Part shown: positions 1-10,984 of the stretch, piece by piece
How the letters are laid out: every line of letters starts with the position of its first letter
How positions within the stretch are numbered: position 1 is the first letter of the stretch
Source of the DNA: Brachypterus glaber
Taxonomy: Eukaryota; Arthropoda; Insecta; Coleoptera; Kateretidae
Length of the DNA: 64,000 nt
Reading direction: 5' to 3'
NCBI GenBank assembly: GCA_958510825.1
Contig: OY294051.1
Span: 28,073,265 to 28,137,264 of the forward strand
Notes under the pieces: model-generated
Seen by the model: only the letters and a program-made list of their open reading frames with translations
Told to the model about the DNA's origin: nothing
Database searches by the model: none
Made by a program: the position numbers and the translations under genes

Positions 1-70
1 GGCTCGTATGACAAACTTTCCGCTGGCGCGGAATATTGTCTATTCCATACTAGTTATAGAATATACTATT
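1..70. mobile_element. Half of a GC-cored hairpin MITE, cut by the window edge
   Basis: These first bases match, in inverted orientation, the hairpin at 9706-9856: both share the words TATTCCATACTAGTTATAGA and CGGAATATTGTCTATTCC. Only one arm is inside the window. No coding capacity. The element type (short non-autonomous DNA transposon) is inferred from the palindromic structure of the full copy. Confidence 0.6.
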
Positions 71-293
71 GTGCTAAATTTTTCTTTATCGGGGGTAGGA
101 TTGCGTGGAGTCAGCTATCTTGCTACAGGACGGACAGAACACGCAATTTAAATATCACAATCGTGAATTTTACATGATTAATACCCTGTCTTCTTTGGCA
201 ATATCTAGACAAAACGTTGCGAAATGTTTTAGTTGTACTTGTTTATGCAAAAAAGGTCAAAGAATTCAACCCTAAACATGATTAACAATATTG
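71..293. other. Unassigned AT-rich DNA
   Basis: I see no gene, RNA or repeat signature here. Confidence 0.4.
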
Positions 294-312
294 ATCTAAA
301 AGTGTAATAATA
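294..312. repeat. Left target-site duplication of the LINE at 313-970
   Basis: The 19 bases match 971-989 with one mismatch (ATCTAAAAGTGTAA then T or C then AATA). Direct repeats of this length on both sides of a truncated LINE are what target-primed reverse transcription leaves. Confidence 0.75.
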
Positions 313-970
313 GTTTAGTTCAGTGCAGGGTTCACAGCCCTCAATACCTGGTCCTAGGGACCTTTGTGTTAACCGCACAGATCTCCTTATATCATCCCTG
401 TTTCTTTTATAAAGTCCAGGTACGGTTTCAGGAAAGTATTCATTATCTCGTTTGGTTCCAGCGAGTCGTTCCCAAAGTACATCAATCTTAGGCCTATTAG
501 AGATGGACATTCACATATGAGGTGGTAGGGTTCCTCGTCCCCTTCCTCACATCTCCTGCACACGGAGCTCGTAGTCTGTCCCATTTGGTGTCGGTGCTTG
601 TTCTTTAAGCAGTGCCCAGTTATTATACCCGTTATTGCTCTCAGTTGACTCCTGGACATGCCTAGAAGTAAGCTGGTTCTTTTCTTGGTTGGTCTCCCTA
701 GAAAGAGTTTAGAGTGCCTCATTTTAGGTGCATCTATTGCCTTTATTGCTGCCTCGCTGTCTGAAATGATATTTACTGTCCTATCCGTGTAGGACTCCGA
801 TTCGATCCGGTCTATGGATTCCTGCTCCCGTCCCTTCCTTCATCTTGGATCCATCTGTGTACCAGGCTTCACCTTTTAGTAGTTTAGGGTATAGTCCATA
901 TTTCCATGCATCCCGGCTAGGTATCTCAGCCTTTGCCGATTGCCTGAAATCATAGACTATAGCAATCCTA
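313..970 (-). mobile_element. 5'-truncated non-LTR retrotransposon, RNase H-bearing (I/R1/LOA type)
   Basis: A retrotransposon 3' end lies on the minus strand, bounded by 19-bp direct repeats (294-312 and 971-989). It holds only the end of ORF2: remnants of the RNase H domain, a Cys/His tail and a short 3' UTR ending near 313 in an ATT-rich tail. The 5' truncation is typical of LINE insertion. The reverse transcriptase is absent, so it cannot move by itself. Clade is uncertain; an RNase H domain followed by a C-x2-C...H-x3-C tail is known from I, R1 and LOA type elements. Confidence 0.75.
387..890 (-). pseudogene. RNase H and C-terminal Cys/His tail of a LINE ORF2 (broken)
   Basis: Reading the minus strand, the segment around 847-870 gives WYTDGSKMKEGTGAGI, which carries the first catalytic aspartate of RNase H (TDGS). 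After a frameshift and stop, ISDSEAAIKAI (about 738-770) carries another conserved acidic position. The remainder of RNase H, including the expected HxxGxxGNExAD segment, is deleted. The open frame 722-387 (111 residues) then gives the region ITGHC and the tail CRRCEEGDEEPYHLICECP, a zinc-knuckle-like motif that ends many insect LINE ORF2 proteins. Internal deletion plus stop means it is dead. Confidence 0.75.
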
Positions 971-989
971 ATCTAAAAGTGTAACAATA
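971..989. repeat. Right target-site duplication of the LINE
   Basis: Matches 294-312 with one C/T difference, which fits an old insertion. Confidence 0.75.
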
Positions 990-1720
990 TACCGCGTGTT
1001 TTTTTTAATGGTAATTTTTGAAATAAAAAAATATAAATAAGTACAAAATCATCAAAATTTTTTTAAAAAGAGCTTGCTTACAACGTATTACAATGATTCC
1101 TGCCCTTTCTCCTTCTTATATCTATCCTAACAAATAGACCAATTTTATGAAAATCTGAAGGATTATTTATAGAAAATCTGAAGGATTATTTTTGTACGAT
1201 AAATAATGTCACGTGCTAGAATTTACGGCCCGATTAAATTGAAATTTGCTTAAGACCCCACCTAGATTGGGTTTTCTAGGTTATAATACTATTATTTTCA
1301 GTTTTTTTAAATAATAACAACCTAACCCGTTATTTTTTCTGAGTTGGTACCATTTAAGTATTGAAAAAAGAATTCTTTATATAAAAATTAAACTACTTTA
1401 CTTTCTTTGTTCTTTTAAGTAGAAGCACTGTAATTGTTGGTGATTTGTCAATTCATTATCGTGTGCGATACCGAGGAAGAGTATCCGACAACATATACGA
1501 CAGAAAGTTATAAGAGCATAAATAAAAGTGGAATTAAATGTGGGAAACATTTCTCACATTTTCATGGAACGCGATCTTAACCAAGACAAAGACAAAATTC
1601 AAGAACTCTATAAAGAACTAAGAAAACCGCTAAACATTGCACTTTAAGTTCAAATTGTGTAATACATCCAATATCTCAGTAACGGCTGAGACAACTGGAA
1701 AATCAAAAAAGCTAATTTGA
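990..1720. other. AT-rich DNA without recognised features
   Basis: No ORF, RNA or dispersed repeat that I can place. Short T and A runs only. Confidence 0.4.
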
Positions 1721-1966
1721 CCCCACGTGGCTATTTTTCAATACTTATAATTCGATTGTTATTAATATAATAAAAAAATATAAAAAAAAAATTGTTGGAA
1801 GTTTCCTCCTTAGCAAAATTGCTAATATGCATTTTTATAGTAAGATGCATATTTACTGAGATAACCGCACTCACCCCTAAAATTCAAATCACCTGGTGAA
1901 AACTAACAGGAGTGTTCCGTTACCATCCACTAAACTACCCTTTATAATATTAGCCCGTGTGCATTT
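1721..1966. repeat. Solo arm of the large foldback element seen at 47199-48115
   Basis: The text from AAATTGTTGGAAGTTTCCTC through CACCCCTAAAATTCAAAT to GGAGTGTTCCGTTACC follows the right arm at about 47880-48075, with small changes. Only one arm is present, so this is a fragment or a half-deleted copy. Non-coding. Confidence 0.65.
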
Positions 1967-2940
1967 TTTGCAATTTACAACCTTCATTCATTTGGCTGTT
2001 GGCATTGCATGGACATATCCAGACGGCCCCCTAAATCGGTTTTAGGGATAGCTAGGGGCCAAGTATCCTCCGGGAAAAATCAAACCTAAAACTTGTATTT
2101 TTTTCTGTGCAAAGGTTCTGGATACTGAACTTATAGTCCTTTATGTATTCTGGCAGCACCTGAGTTTGTAAGATGGCATTTGTAGTCATAGATGCGAAGT
2201 AAGCTGGGAACGGAAGTGCCGGACATGGGAAAATATACTACTGACCACTTTGCTGAGACGAAATTTATATATTTATATAATCTATTAATTAAAGATGTCC
2301 AAGTAAAGACATGATTTCTCATCATCATCAAGTTATTACTCCCAAGGCTAGTTTAAGGCAATTCTCCTTCTTATCCATAGGCAATCCTTTTATTTCTCTA
2401 AAATTTCTACACCCCACATCCTTTATTATTTGCGAGCAGTTACTCCTCACTGTATAAATCTGTTGTAAAATGATTGATTGATTGATTGATTGATTGAAAG
2501 TTATATCAAAATTAAATTTTTTTGGGTTAGCTTGACTTTTGAGCAGTTTTTCTCTCAACACTGAGATAACTCCAGAGGGCTTCTTTAATTATTTGAGGTC
2601 ATGTGACTTTTTCTGGATACAGGGTTGTCAGATTGTAGAAACAAGTAATAGATATTATTATTATTAATAAAGAATTTATCTACAAACGAATAGGTTAATT
2701 ATAAACAATTTAAAAATAGCATAAGAATAACAAGTAATTGTCGCCAAGCTTAAGTCAAGCGTAAAAGACCTGTTCCATTTTGGGCCTGCATTCTCGTCTT
2801 CCTAGTATATCTTTAATTAAAAATAAATTGGTTGGGATTAAAGTTTTTTCTAGCATTAGCCCATAATGCTTGAATTGTCGGGTGGGATTAATTTATAAAC
2901 AATTCCTTATCTGAAACGTTCTACTGTACTACTACTACTA
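1967..2940. other. Unassigned DNA with a TGAT microsatellite
   Basis: A perfect tetranucleotide run (TGAT repeated about six to seven times) sits at 2471-2497. Short ATT and ACT runs occur near 2655 and 2928; the ACT run directly precedes the SINE. No convincing coding region. Confidence 0.5.
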
Positions 2941-3198
2941 GGAGGATTGGTGTAGTGGTCTACCGCGTCTGTACATGACAAGTCTACTAGCCAACTAGCG
3001 TGAGTTCGATTCTCACTGGCGCCGATTTGCCTTTTTCAGTTAATTAATAATTAAAATTTGGCGAAGGCGTAAGTGAAGCGGACACTCCCTATAAAAACTG
3101 CTTCGAAAGTCAGTATAAACCGGTGGTTCCCTCTACTACTAGCCCACACAAGTCCTGGATGCTTAATTAAGTAGAATAGTACGAGGTTAAACAAACAT
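2941..3198 (+). mobile_element. tRNA-derived SINE, full-length copy 1
   Basis: The head carries an RNA polymerase III A box (TGGTGTAGTGG, about 2949-2959) and a B box (AGTTCGATTCT, 3003-3013) at tRNA spacing, followed by CACTGGCGCCGA. A tRNA-unrelated body follows with TTTGGCGAAGGCG, the CCGGTGGTTCCC block and a 3' part reading TAGTACGAGGTTAAACAAAC. Two other copies are at 35417-35672 (minus) and 50011-50194. The sharing of both head and body across three sites shows a SINE rather than a tRNA gene. It has no protein and would depend on a LINE for reverse transcription. Confidence 0.85.
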
Positions 3199-3640
3199 AT
3201 TGTACAAGTAAAAAAACCGTGATAACATTTATATGTTTTAAGCCTCCAGTTACAAGACACGGTTCTAGGCAGTGTTAAAACGGGCAAATAAGGAGTAATT
3301 TTAATTCTGGCTCAATTCTTCAGTTGAGCAACAATTTTGCAATAGGGTGTATCCCCGATTATTAAAATAAAGGGAAAAGCAAAAATGAATTAAAGAATAT
3401 AAACGGAATAATTTAAATTTGATGAGTGTTCGTGGTATTGTTTCATTTTGACCCACCCATATAAGACACCCGTGGGCTTTTCGACCCCAGAAATGGAATG
3501 GTAATGGTCTAAGGTCAAAGTTGAATGCTACGTGGGCAGTAGGCTGTGGCCCGACACTAGCTTGCGTTTAAAAAAGAGCCGTGAAGATGTAATACTTCGC
3601 TTTTTATAGTGTATACTCTTCACAGCATGCTGCTAGCAGA
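3199..3640. other. Unassigned AT-rich DNA
   Basis: No gene or repeat that I can place. Confidence 0.4.
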
Positions 3641-3950
3641 ATACTTTTTTCTAAAATATTCTATTTTGTTTTCCCATATTGAAATTTTTCTAAATTTAGG
3701 GAAAGTCTTGTATTCGTGCAAAAAATTTTAAATTTTTTTTTGCATGTTTTTGCGTTTTATGACATTTTATGTCGATATAAATCAATTTCTAGCAAAAAAA
3801 AAATATCGGTCGATCGGTAGGTCGATCGGTCTGTCCGGAAAATCTTGTGGGCACGATAACTTAAGAACGCTTTAAGCTAGAGACTTGAAATTTGGCAAAC
3901 AGGTATGTTACCAGAAGTTCTCGCTAGGAGTTTTTTTTTGTTAACATTGG
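3641..3950 (+). repeat. Dispersed repeat U, copy 1
   Basis: The same sequence in reverse complement lies at 11546-11811: shared words include TTATGTCGATATAAATCA, CTTGTGGGCACGATAACT and TTAAGAACGCTTTAAGCTAG. It contains a decayed CGGT/CGAT tetranucleotide tract (about 3808-3836). Non-coding; family unknown. Confidence 0.7.
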
Positions 3951-5880
3951 AGTGCGGCATGCTTCCCTTGGGGAAAAATGCATTTTTTACAAACATTTGA
4001 AAATATATAGGGTGTTTTAAGGTTGGTGAAATGGGATATTTGTTAAAAACGTCACTAACTGTCCTAGGTAAAAATCTCCGCTAAAAGTTCCAGTCTTTGT
4101 GAACAGATGGCATTAATAGGATAAACAAAAAGAACCCAAATGACAGTGAGTTATGCAACAATTTTAATCTTCTTGTATTTTAATAAAGTTTTTGAATGTT
4201 ATAATAAACTTCATTATAAAAAAAATTTAGTATTTTTTTTTATTATAAAACAGTTTTGCGGATTTATTATATTTTGGTAACAAAAACAAACAAAAATTAT
4301 TTGATCTTTCTAAAAATGCTGGTTTTGTATCATGAATTTGTAATTAAAACTACACAAATGAAAATTTTTAAATTTAAGTGTCATATAAGTACTATATCAA
4401 ATTCCGAAAAAAACAAATTATTAAATCCTTTATTACTTTCTAAGCAAAATAAAATAGCATAAAGAGCTCATTCCATAAGACATTTAGCGCACTCGTCCAT
4501 TGTAAAACTCCCCGCTTAGCGGCTTGTTTTCCAAACATTCGACATATTTTGGTACATAATGTTTGGTCCCGGACGAAAATTAGTAATTTGAAATTAAATC
4601 CGTAATACTCTTCATCTTTAAACTATATATCTGAGAAGAGCGAGAATAATACTAGTGGGCGATGGCTTGAAGATATTGTCAATATACAATATAGACAGAA
4701 CAGATTACCACATACATAATGTTCCTATTGTTCTAAATGGGAATTTATACGAAGAAAAATTATAAGAATTGGGATAAAAAATTAGGAAGAATGCAAAGAA
4801 GACCACCTACATATATGATGTAAAAGAAAACTAAAAAAATTATATATTAGTAAAAAAAAGGTTACTTTTGGTTATTTATTATATAGGACAATTTTTAATC
4901 TATGGACAGAAATGATATGGAGATCAATCAGTAAAATATATTTTTTTTAAATTAACCCTTAATTTGGCAAACACTCTTTAGGATTAAGTATATAAAAAAT
5001 TTTTTAATGGGAAATTTAGATACATCAATGTAAAACATTTATGAAATAAAAATATTAAAAAAAAGTCACGTGACGTAATACTGACTTGTATCATAACTGA
5101 CATTGCCAAATATTTTTTTTTGCCTAATAATTTTTATCCAATACCTAGTATTAATGTTAGTTTACACTTAACATTTTAATCAATGAAAATGACGTTTTAA
5201 TCATCCTGTAAACAAGTTGTGTTATGAAATTTCTAATCACCGAAATGTGACATTATATTGAAATGTCAAGTAAATTTAGTGCAAATGGCATTTGTAAATT
5301 TGATTAACAAATGTTTTTAAGAGTTATTGGATAAAATGTTGTAAAGCACACGAGGGGTAAGTAACATTACTCACTCAAAAATTAACCCACAGTCAACTTT
5401 TTTTTCGTGAATAATATCCTACTTACCTCACTTGTACCGTAAATAACTATTTTTGTTATCTTAAAATTTATGTATTTATGTACTACACATTACCAAATTA
5501 AGGGTTAATAATTTAAATTGCATTTGCATTTGCAATTGCATCGATAATTAAATAAAAATTGTTTTTAAGCTACCTCCACGTATCGAGGGTTTGGAGCCAA
5601 AACCCAATAAGTGGGAAAATCACATTTCCGAGATATACATGTTAAAAGATATTTAAAAATAGGAAATTATGAGTTATCAGGTTTTTATCGTATTTTGGCT
5701 CCACAATCTCGATATATTGTATATATGTCCGGATATTTAAAATGTATCGGAAGTAATAGAACGCGTAGTTTTTGATAATGGTCTTTTTTACAAAATTTAA
5801 CATATGTAATTACAAATTTTTAGCATGGCTTTATGCAGGGTATCAGTAACTACCATGCCAAAATTATACATAATTATATA
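3951..5880. other. Long AT-rich stretch without a gene
   Basis: Short ORFs such as 4256-4462 have the composition of chance AT-rich frames. A GC-richer segment at 4480-4520 (GCGCACTCG, CCGCTTAGCGGC) recalls the core of repeat X (12672-13190) but is too decayed to assign. Confidence 0.4.
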
Positions 5881-6733
5881 TAAAAAATATGAAAAAAAGT
5901 TTCTACTATAAAGGTTGGTCCGGAAATGAGCCCTAAAGAAGCTACGGCCCTTCAAAGATGACATATTGAATGGGGAACAAAAAAAAGCATCAATAAAATT
6001 TTAATACTGCAGGGTGATTCTTCATTTAAAACTGAGAAAAAAAGTATTCTTTACCAAAACACAAAAGTTTAATATTACAGGAGTAATAGCCTTTTAAAAA
6101 GTAACGTTGTTTGTGGCTACGGCCCTTCAAAGATGACATATTGAATGGGGAACAAAAAAAAGCATCAATAACATTTTAATGCTGCAGGGTGATTCTTCAT
6201 TTAAAACTGAGAAAAAAAGTATTCTTCACCAAAACACAAAAATTTAATATTACAGGAGTAATAGCCTTTTAAAAAGTAACGTTGTTTGTGGCACAAAATT
6301 TTACTTCCTCTTAATTGCATTTTTTTAAAACGTCTGCTCCTACAGTGTTACACTATATGACATTTTTTATGTATCTTTACTTAAGGAATTCATATTTTTT
6401 ACAAAAAATCCAAAAAAAAGTACACATAAAAAAATTTGGGGCAAAAATATGCTAAGCCTAATACATTTTTCCGTCTAGGCACGCCTCTGGATAAATTCAA
6501 AAAAATAAATTAACATAAACTTATTGCCCTTATTAATACTAGTATACATACAAAAGCTCGTCGCTCTAGCTTAAAGTTAATAATTAAAAACATTATTTTT
6601 ATTGCAATTTTAAAGAGTCGTAGCTCCCTTAGGACTCTTTCCGGACCAACCTTTATAGGAACTTTTTTCATATTTTTTAACGTAGAATCACCTCTTAAAT
6701 TTTTCGAACTTATTTCTGAATAACCCTGTATAT
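5881..6733. mobile_element. TIR element of the ACAGGGTTATTCAG family, copy a
   Basis: The right end reads TTTCTGAATAACCCTGTA after TAGAATCACCTCTTAAAT, and the inner left part carries GGTTGGTCCGGAAATGAGCC, whose inverted partner is at about 6635-6660. Other copies: 25056-25565, 38451-38822, 42674-43795, 51055-51472, 62195-62695. There is no transposase ORF, so it is non-autonomous. The outermost left terminus is decayed. Confidence 0.7.
5941..6290. repeat. Tandem duplication, 2 x 175 bp, inside the TIR element
   Basis: A unit beginning GCTACGGCCCTTCAAAGATG starts at 5941 and again at 6116. The two copies differ at only a few bases (for example AATACTGCAG against AATGCTGCAG). The unit includes GGAGTAATAGCC and GTAACGTTGTTTGTGG. 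It looks younger than the host element's other differences. Confidence 0.85.
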
Positions 6734-7065
6734 TCCATTAAATTCATAAATGGAGTTTATGGAAACGAGTTCCCAATATGCATTTTAGGCTTAAAAAGTC
6801 CAAACCGACTTTTTAAGCTGGATAATCGACTACTTAATGCAGATAAATGGTTGTAGCGTCAGTTGATTAGTATAGCATATTCCTCAGGGTCCAGTGCGAG
6901 GGCCACTAATATTTATTTTATTAGTGAATGAATTGCCACTTCATATAATGTTCATGGTTTTCTTAGTGTAACACTTAAAATAATTAAATAAATCGAAGCA
7001 GTAATACTAGTCTAGTATTGTACTAGTAAAAGTGAGACATTAAAGATAAAAACTTAAAAAAAAAA
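6734..7065. other. Unassigned DNA
   Basis: Contains one copy of the recurrent word AAAAAGTCCAAAC at 6793-6805, here within an 11-bp stem hairpin (CTTAAAAAGTC, loop, GACTTTTTAAG). Nothing else placed. Confidence 0.5.
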
Positions 7066-7350
7066 ATGCAAGACGATAAAATTCGAATGCTCGCGCCTTT
7101 CAAATTTATTTCTAAAGATAAATCCGAACGAGCTCACTCGATTCCGACTGTCCAGATACTAGAAAATAGCTATATCCATGGGATCAAGACATACTGTGAT
7201 GGTATAAATTCTGAAAATATGGATATCGCCTCTCGCACACTAGATTCGAATAAAGTCGGTATTTTATCTAGATTAGGATTATTTCTCGGTGTGAACTGGC
7301 TATATATTGCACTAATTAAAGGAAGGATTTATGGTGTGTACCGGGTGTGA
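7066..7350 (+). CDS. Doubtful 94-residue ORF, unrecognised
   Basis: An ATG-started frame begins after an A-rich run (AAAAAATGC) and ends in TGA. The product has a mixed hydrophilic N-terminal half and a short hydrophobic segment (about residues 68-85, RLGLFLGVNWLYIALI). I recognise no family, and no promoter or polyadenylation signal stands out. Length is only slightly above what chance gives in AT-rich DNA, so this is listed as a candidate only. Confidence 0.15.
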   Translation: MQDDKIRMLAPFKFISKDKSERAHSIPTVQILENSYIHGIKTYCDGINSENMDIASRTLDSNKVGILSRLGLFLGVNWLYIALIKGRIYGVYRV

Positions 7351-7517
7351 ACGGTTCAAAGGTTCGAACGCTCGTTAAGTACCAACTTTATATTTCAATA
7401 AAATAAAAGGAAATAGTACTACGAACGTTACATAATGCTTATTTTGCTTCTTTTGACATCCTAGAGTTTAAGTTGTTTTAAAACATATATTTTTGAAACA
7501 TAAAAAAATATATTACC

Positions 7518-7790
7518 TAAGGTGGATAAGCCAATTATTGTTCCTAATATTGCCACCCCTTCTTAAACTTGTTAGTTCGTCCTCTGTGTCATAAATAGCA
7601 CTGCCAGTATATCTGTTTCATCAAAAAGATGCCTGTAATTATGATGTATCTTATCCAGTTGGCAATGGCGTAAAAAAACGCAGTTCCTGTTAGGTGCTCT
7701 TCCACTATAAAAACTTTTAAAGTTGTTCTGACTGTCGCAAGCTGGGTAGCATCGATTATTGCAAGGCGAGAACGTAATAAGGTAGGCACA
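7518..7790 (-). repeat. Dispersed TIR repeat G, copy 2 (partial)
   Basis: Starts with the terminal word TAAGGTGGATAAGCCAATTA and shares the internal words CGTCCTCTGTGTCAT, CTGCCAGTATAT and GCTGGGTAGCATCGATTATT with the complete copy at 35379-36009 (inverted) and with 54102-54335. The distal terminus is missing. Overlapping short ORFs here are shadows. Confidence 0.7.
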
Positions 7791-8371
7791 AACATACATT
7801 TTCTTGGCCCATATCTTGTTTCACTCAATGAAGGAGCAAGAAGGTAATTTTATGAGATTTTTGTTAAGTAGCTGTGTTCCTTGGTTGGTTCTAATTTTTA
7901 TTCAAAAAGAATCGCCAGGCCGATATGAGTTTGTAATCGATACGCACATGAAGAGTGCGTGGGCCTTACTAAAAACGACCTATTTTGCCACAATATTTTC
8001 TTATCAGTTTGTTAATTTTTTGTAAGTTTGTTCTTTACTATTATTGCCCGTACTCTGGCGATATTTGGGACATGGGTTCCTAATATTGCCGGTATGGAAT
8101 CTTTTTTAAAAACCAATAATATCTTTTTTCTACTACCTAATTAAGTGCTAGCTTACATATTATCTACCGTTGTCAAGGCTTGTTTACGTTGAAATCTTAT
8201 AAAATCAGTGAACTCATTTATTTTTTACCGTTATTAAGCATGGTTTATTGACGACGGTCAATAATGAAAAAAAATAAGGCAACTCCTAACTTTTTTCAAC
8301 TTACTTGTTAAACTGACAGCTATGTCAAAGTAGTTTTTAAACTACATTAGTAACTAATATTTGGAGTTACT
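7791..8371. other. Unassigned DNA
   Basis: No gene. The 73-residue frame at 7804-8025 overlaps repeat-derived sequence and is not supported. Confidence 0.35.
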
Positions 8372-8548
8372 ACCTTTAGGTAGTAGAAAAAATGGTATAT
8401 ACACCACGTATGCGAACTGTCTTAAGTGTTCTCGACTGTTTTTTTTTGCCTCGACTCCGTTTCAGCAAAAAAACTTCAGTGTCGAACACTAAAGACTTAG
8501 TTCGCATACTAGGTACATAATATACTATTTTTCACTACCAGCCTAAAA
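8372..8548. mobile_element. Palindromic element S
   Basis: The arm CTTTAGGTAGTAGAAAAAAT...GTATGCGAAC folds on TTCGCATACTAGGTACAT...TTTTCACTACCAGCC. Inner arms include GTGTTCTCGAC and GTCGAACAC. The centre is a T-rich/A-rich loop around 8440-8470. Terminal words (GGTAGTGAAAAA, AGTATATTA) are shared with the palindrome at 9218-9358, so these are related non-autonomous elements. Confidence 0.7.
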
Positions 8549-9217
8549 GCACATCTTTATTACTGTTCTTTTCATTGGTAGAAATATTATTTCTCTACCT
8601 ATGACGTCAGAGGTTCTAAAAATAATGAAATTGTACCATGGTTAATAATGAATTTTTATTCAGGTGTTTTGGCATCTGACGTTTCACTTAATTATTAAAT
8701 CACATTGCTATTTACAAGTGTCTTTAGGCACCAAATTTATTTATTGCATGATAAATTAAAAAATATTAACTAAATTAGCACCTATAAAAAATGTTTTACA
8801 AAAAAAACACTTCAAAAAGTGAAAATCATTGGTCCATCATATTCAACCATAGATTATACAACCCATATATTACCGTAAGGATCATAGATTACTAGAGGTA
8901 CAACACCCATATATTGATTTTTGAGGCAACAGATTCTCCCTCACAGTTTTCGCCTGCCCTTATTTCTGGGGGAGTACCAGAATCATCACTTTGCATTTCA
9001 CTTTCCACTTTTATATATTTTATTACAATTAACACGGAAACACTTTCTAACTTAATAATTTTAGCAGATCACCAGAAAATTTCTGCCAGAAATATCAAGT
9101 TATTCATTTGTTTTTTAATGGCCGCGAACGGCCAGCGTGATATTTTAAATTTATAAGCTTTTTCATTAAATTTTAGTAAAATAAATAAATAGCTAATTAA
9201 TTGTACTGGTAGTGAAA
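8549..9217. other. Unassigned AT-rich DNA
   Basis: The 80-codon frame at 8914-9156 has no recognisable domain and does not begin with ATG (TTG); not supported as a gene. Confidence 0.35.
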
Positions 9218-9358
9218 AAAATACTATATTTTCCACGTGAGTGAAGATTTAACATTTTAGACCGCGTCTTGCGGGCTTCGCGCTGGCGCGCTCATCCCGC
9301 AATTTGACGCAGGTCAAAAATGTTAAACTTCTCTCACTTGGTAAATAATATACTATTT
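9218..9358. mobile_element. Palindromic element R with CpG-rich core
   Basis: AT-rich arms (TACTATATTTTCCACGTGAG against CTCACTTGGTAAATAATATA) surround AACATTTTAGACC / GGTCAAAAATGTT and a core rich in CG steps (GCGGGCTTCGCGCTGGCGCG at about 9271-9290). The core composition contrasts sharply with the flanks. Confidence 0.75.
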
Positions 9359-9705
9359 GAAGCTCCTGCAATTGGTTTATTTTTTACCCATTAAAATAAA
9401 GATATGTTTATTGTTAATTTATAATTAATTACTTTTCTTGGGAATAGGCAGTATATAAAAACTATTTTTAATTTAGTAAAGTTTCATGTGATTACAAATA
9501 AATTTAAATACAGTAAAAAATTAAATGTCTTAACATGACAGTATTTGACTTATTATACCTGCAACCTTAAATCTTTGAAATAGAGTGCATTGTCACCGAA
9601 GCTAAGGTTGCAAACCGAAAATTCTAGGTGAATTGTTAAATTTCTATCAGCAAAGTTCTAGCAGATACAGAGAACACATGCACTTGATAAAAGTTAATAT
9701 AAGGT
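9359..9705. other. Unassigned AT-rich DNA
   Basis: No feature seen. Confidence 0.4.
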
Positions 9706-9856
9706 GTATAAAAATAGTATATTCTATAACTAGTATGGAATAGACAATATTCCGCGCGAGCGGAAAGTTTGTTATACGAGCCGGCAGGCGAGTATGACGG
9801 TCCCGCGAGCGCGGAATGACTATTCCATACGTGTTGTAGACTATACTTTTTCTTCG
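9706..9856. mobile_element. Palindromic element T with CpG-rich core
   Basis: Left arm AATAGTATATTCTATAACTA and ATGGAATAGACAATATTCCG pairs with right arm GCGCGGAATGACTATTCCAT and TGTAGACTATACTTTT. The centre has CGAGCCGGCAGGCGAG. One arm of another copy starts the window (1-70). The overlapping ORFs reported in both frames here are by-products of the hairpin. Confidence 0.75.
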
Positions 9857-10861
9857 ACTGCAAATATGAAACACTATGGTTTTAAACTGCAGATAAGGTT
9901 AAGAACGATGTTTTGTGTGCCTTGACATTGTAAATGCAACAAAACACATATTTTTAAATAAAGCGATTAATGTTAATTAATAATTTTATCAAATCAGTAC
10001 TTAAAAAAGATTTTTATTTAATTTTAGCACATATTTACGAATTATAATGCAAAAATTGAAGGATATGTCAGATTGCTGTGACAGATATCAGGTTTAAATA
10101 TTTTACAATAGATGGACCAGTTTTAATTTTTTGAACTAAATTGATAAAAAACTGGTCAAATATTAAGAAAAACTAATAAACTTTATGTAATTTTAAAGCA
10201 AAACTTTAAATTGCATTAAATTATTCAATATTTTATGGTAAAAAATATATATTTTTGCTAATTTTGTTACAGTTTTCTTTACTTTTATAAAAAAGAGATG
10301 GCACTACATGTGCTCATTCTAACACTTGATATGGAATATTCATACCGTATCTAGAGCTAGAATGGATTAATTCTGTGTTTGAAAAGTGTGTGTATTTGCT
10401 TACATTCTAAAGCAGTCGTAGAAAAATAAAATATTATATTCAAATGCAGAAAAAAACACCATGTTACTAAGGCCAGAGGCTAGAGAGCTTTAAATTATGC
10501 ATATTAAAACTATTAATTCATTATTAATAAAAGATTATTACTTAATTACATATAAGCACCCTGTATAATTGCGGTGATCAACATCTTAAACTATATTTTG
10601 AAAATAAAATAATATATCCAATAAATATTTATAAGCAGAAAATAGAAGCATACAAGTAAATGCTGCTATTAGGTTGTTCGAGAATAATTTAAAATTTTTA
10701 TTCCTGCCAAGCGGTAATTTATGCTAAATCTGCCTATGGCTACCAGCTCTACATATGCTACCTCTACGTACTCATATTATACATAAATTATTGGAATATT
10801 AAAAATCTATCGTACAAAGGTAAAAAGGTATAGATTTTGCCCAATTCCATACCGTAATTTG
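9857..10861. other. AT-rich stretch without a gene
   Basis: No ORF of note, no repeat that I could match. Confidence 0.4.
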
Positions 10862-10960
10862 AATAGTATATTAAAGTACTAAAAACTTGTTACGAAACGA
10901 GTGCTTCACACAATTTTTTCTATTTTGCTCTAAAATTTAAGAAAACTTTTATTTTATTTA
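10862..10960. repeat. Fragment of dispersed repeat X
   Basis: Matches the left part of 12672-13190: AGTATATTAAAGTACTA, ACGAAACGAGTGCTT and TTTTGCTCTAAAATTTAA. Truncated. Confidence 0.6.
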
Positions 10961-10984
10961 AATATACTTCCCAGTAAAAGAGCT

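Noticed and set aside
2941..3030. Possible functional tRNA gene
   Set aside because: A and B boxes are present, but no good acceptor stem or anticodon arm can be formed, and the same head with body occurs at three places: it is a SINE.
7572..7828. Two overlapping minus-strand ORFs of 75 and 79 codons
   Set aside because: Frames within dispersed repeat G; not conserved in other copies.
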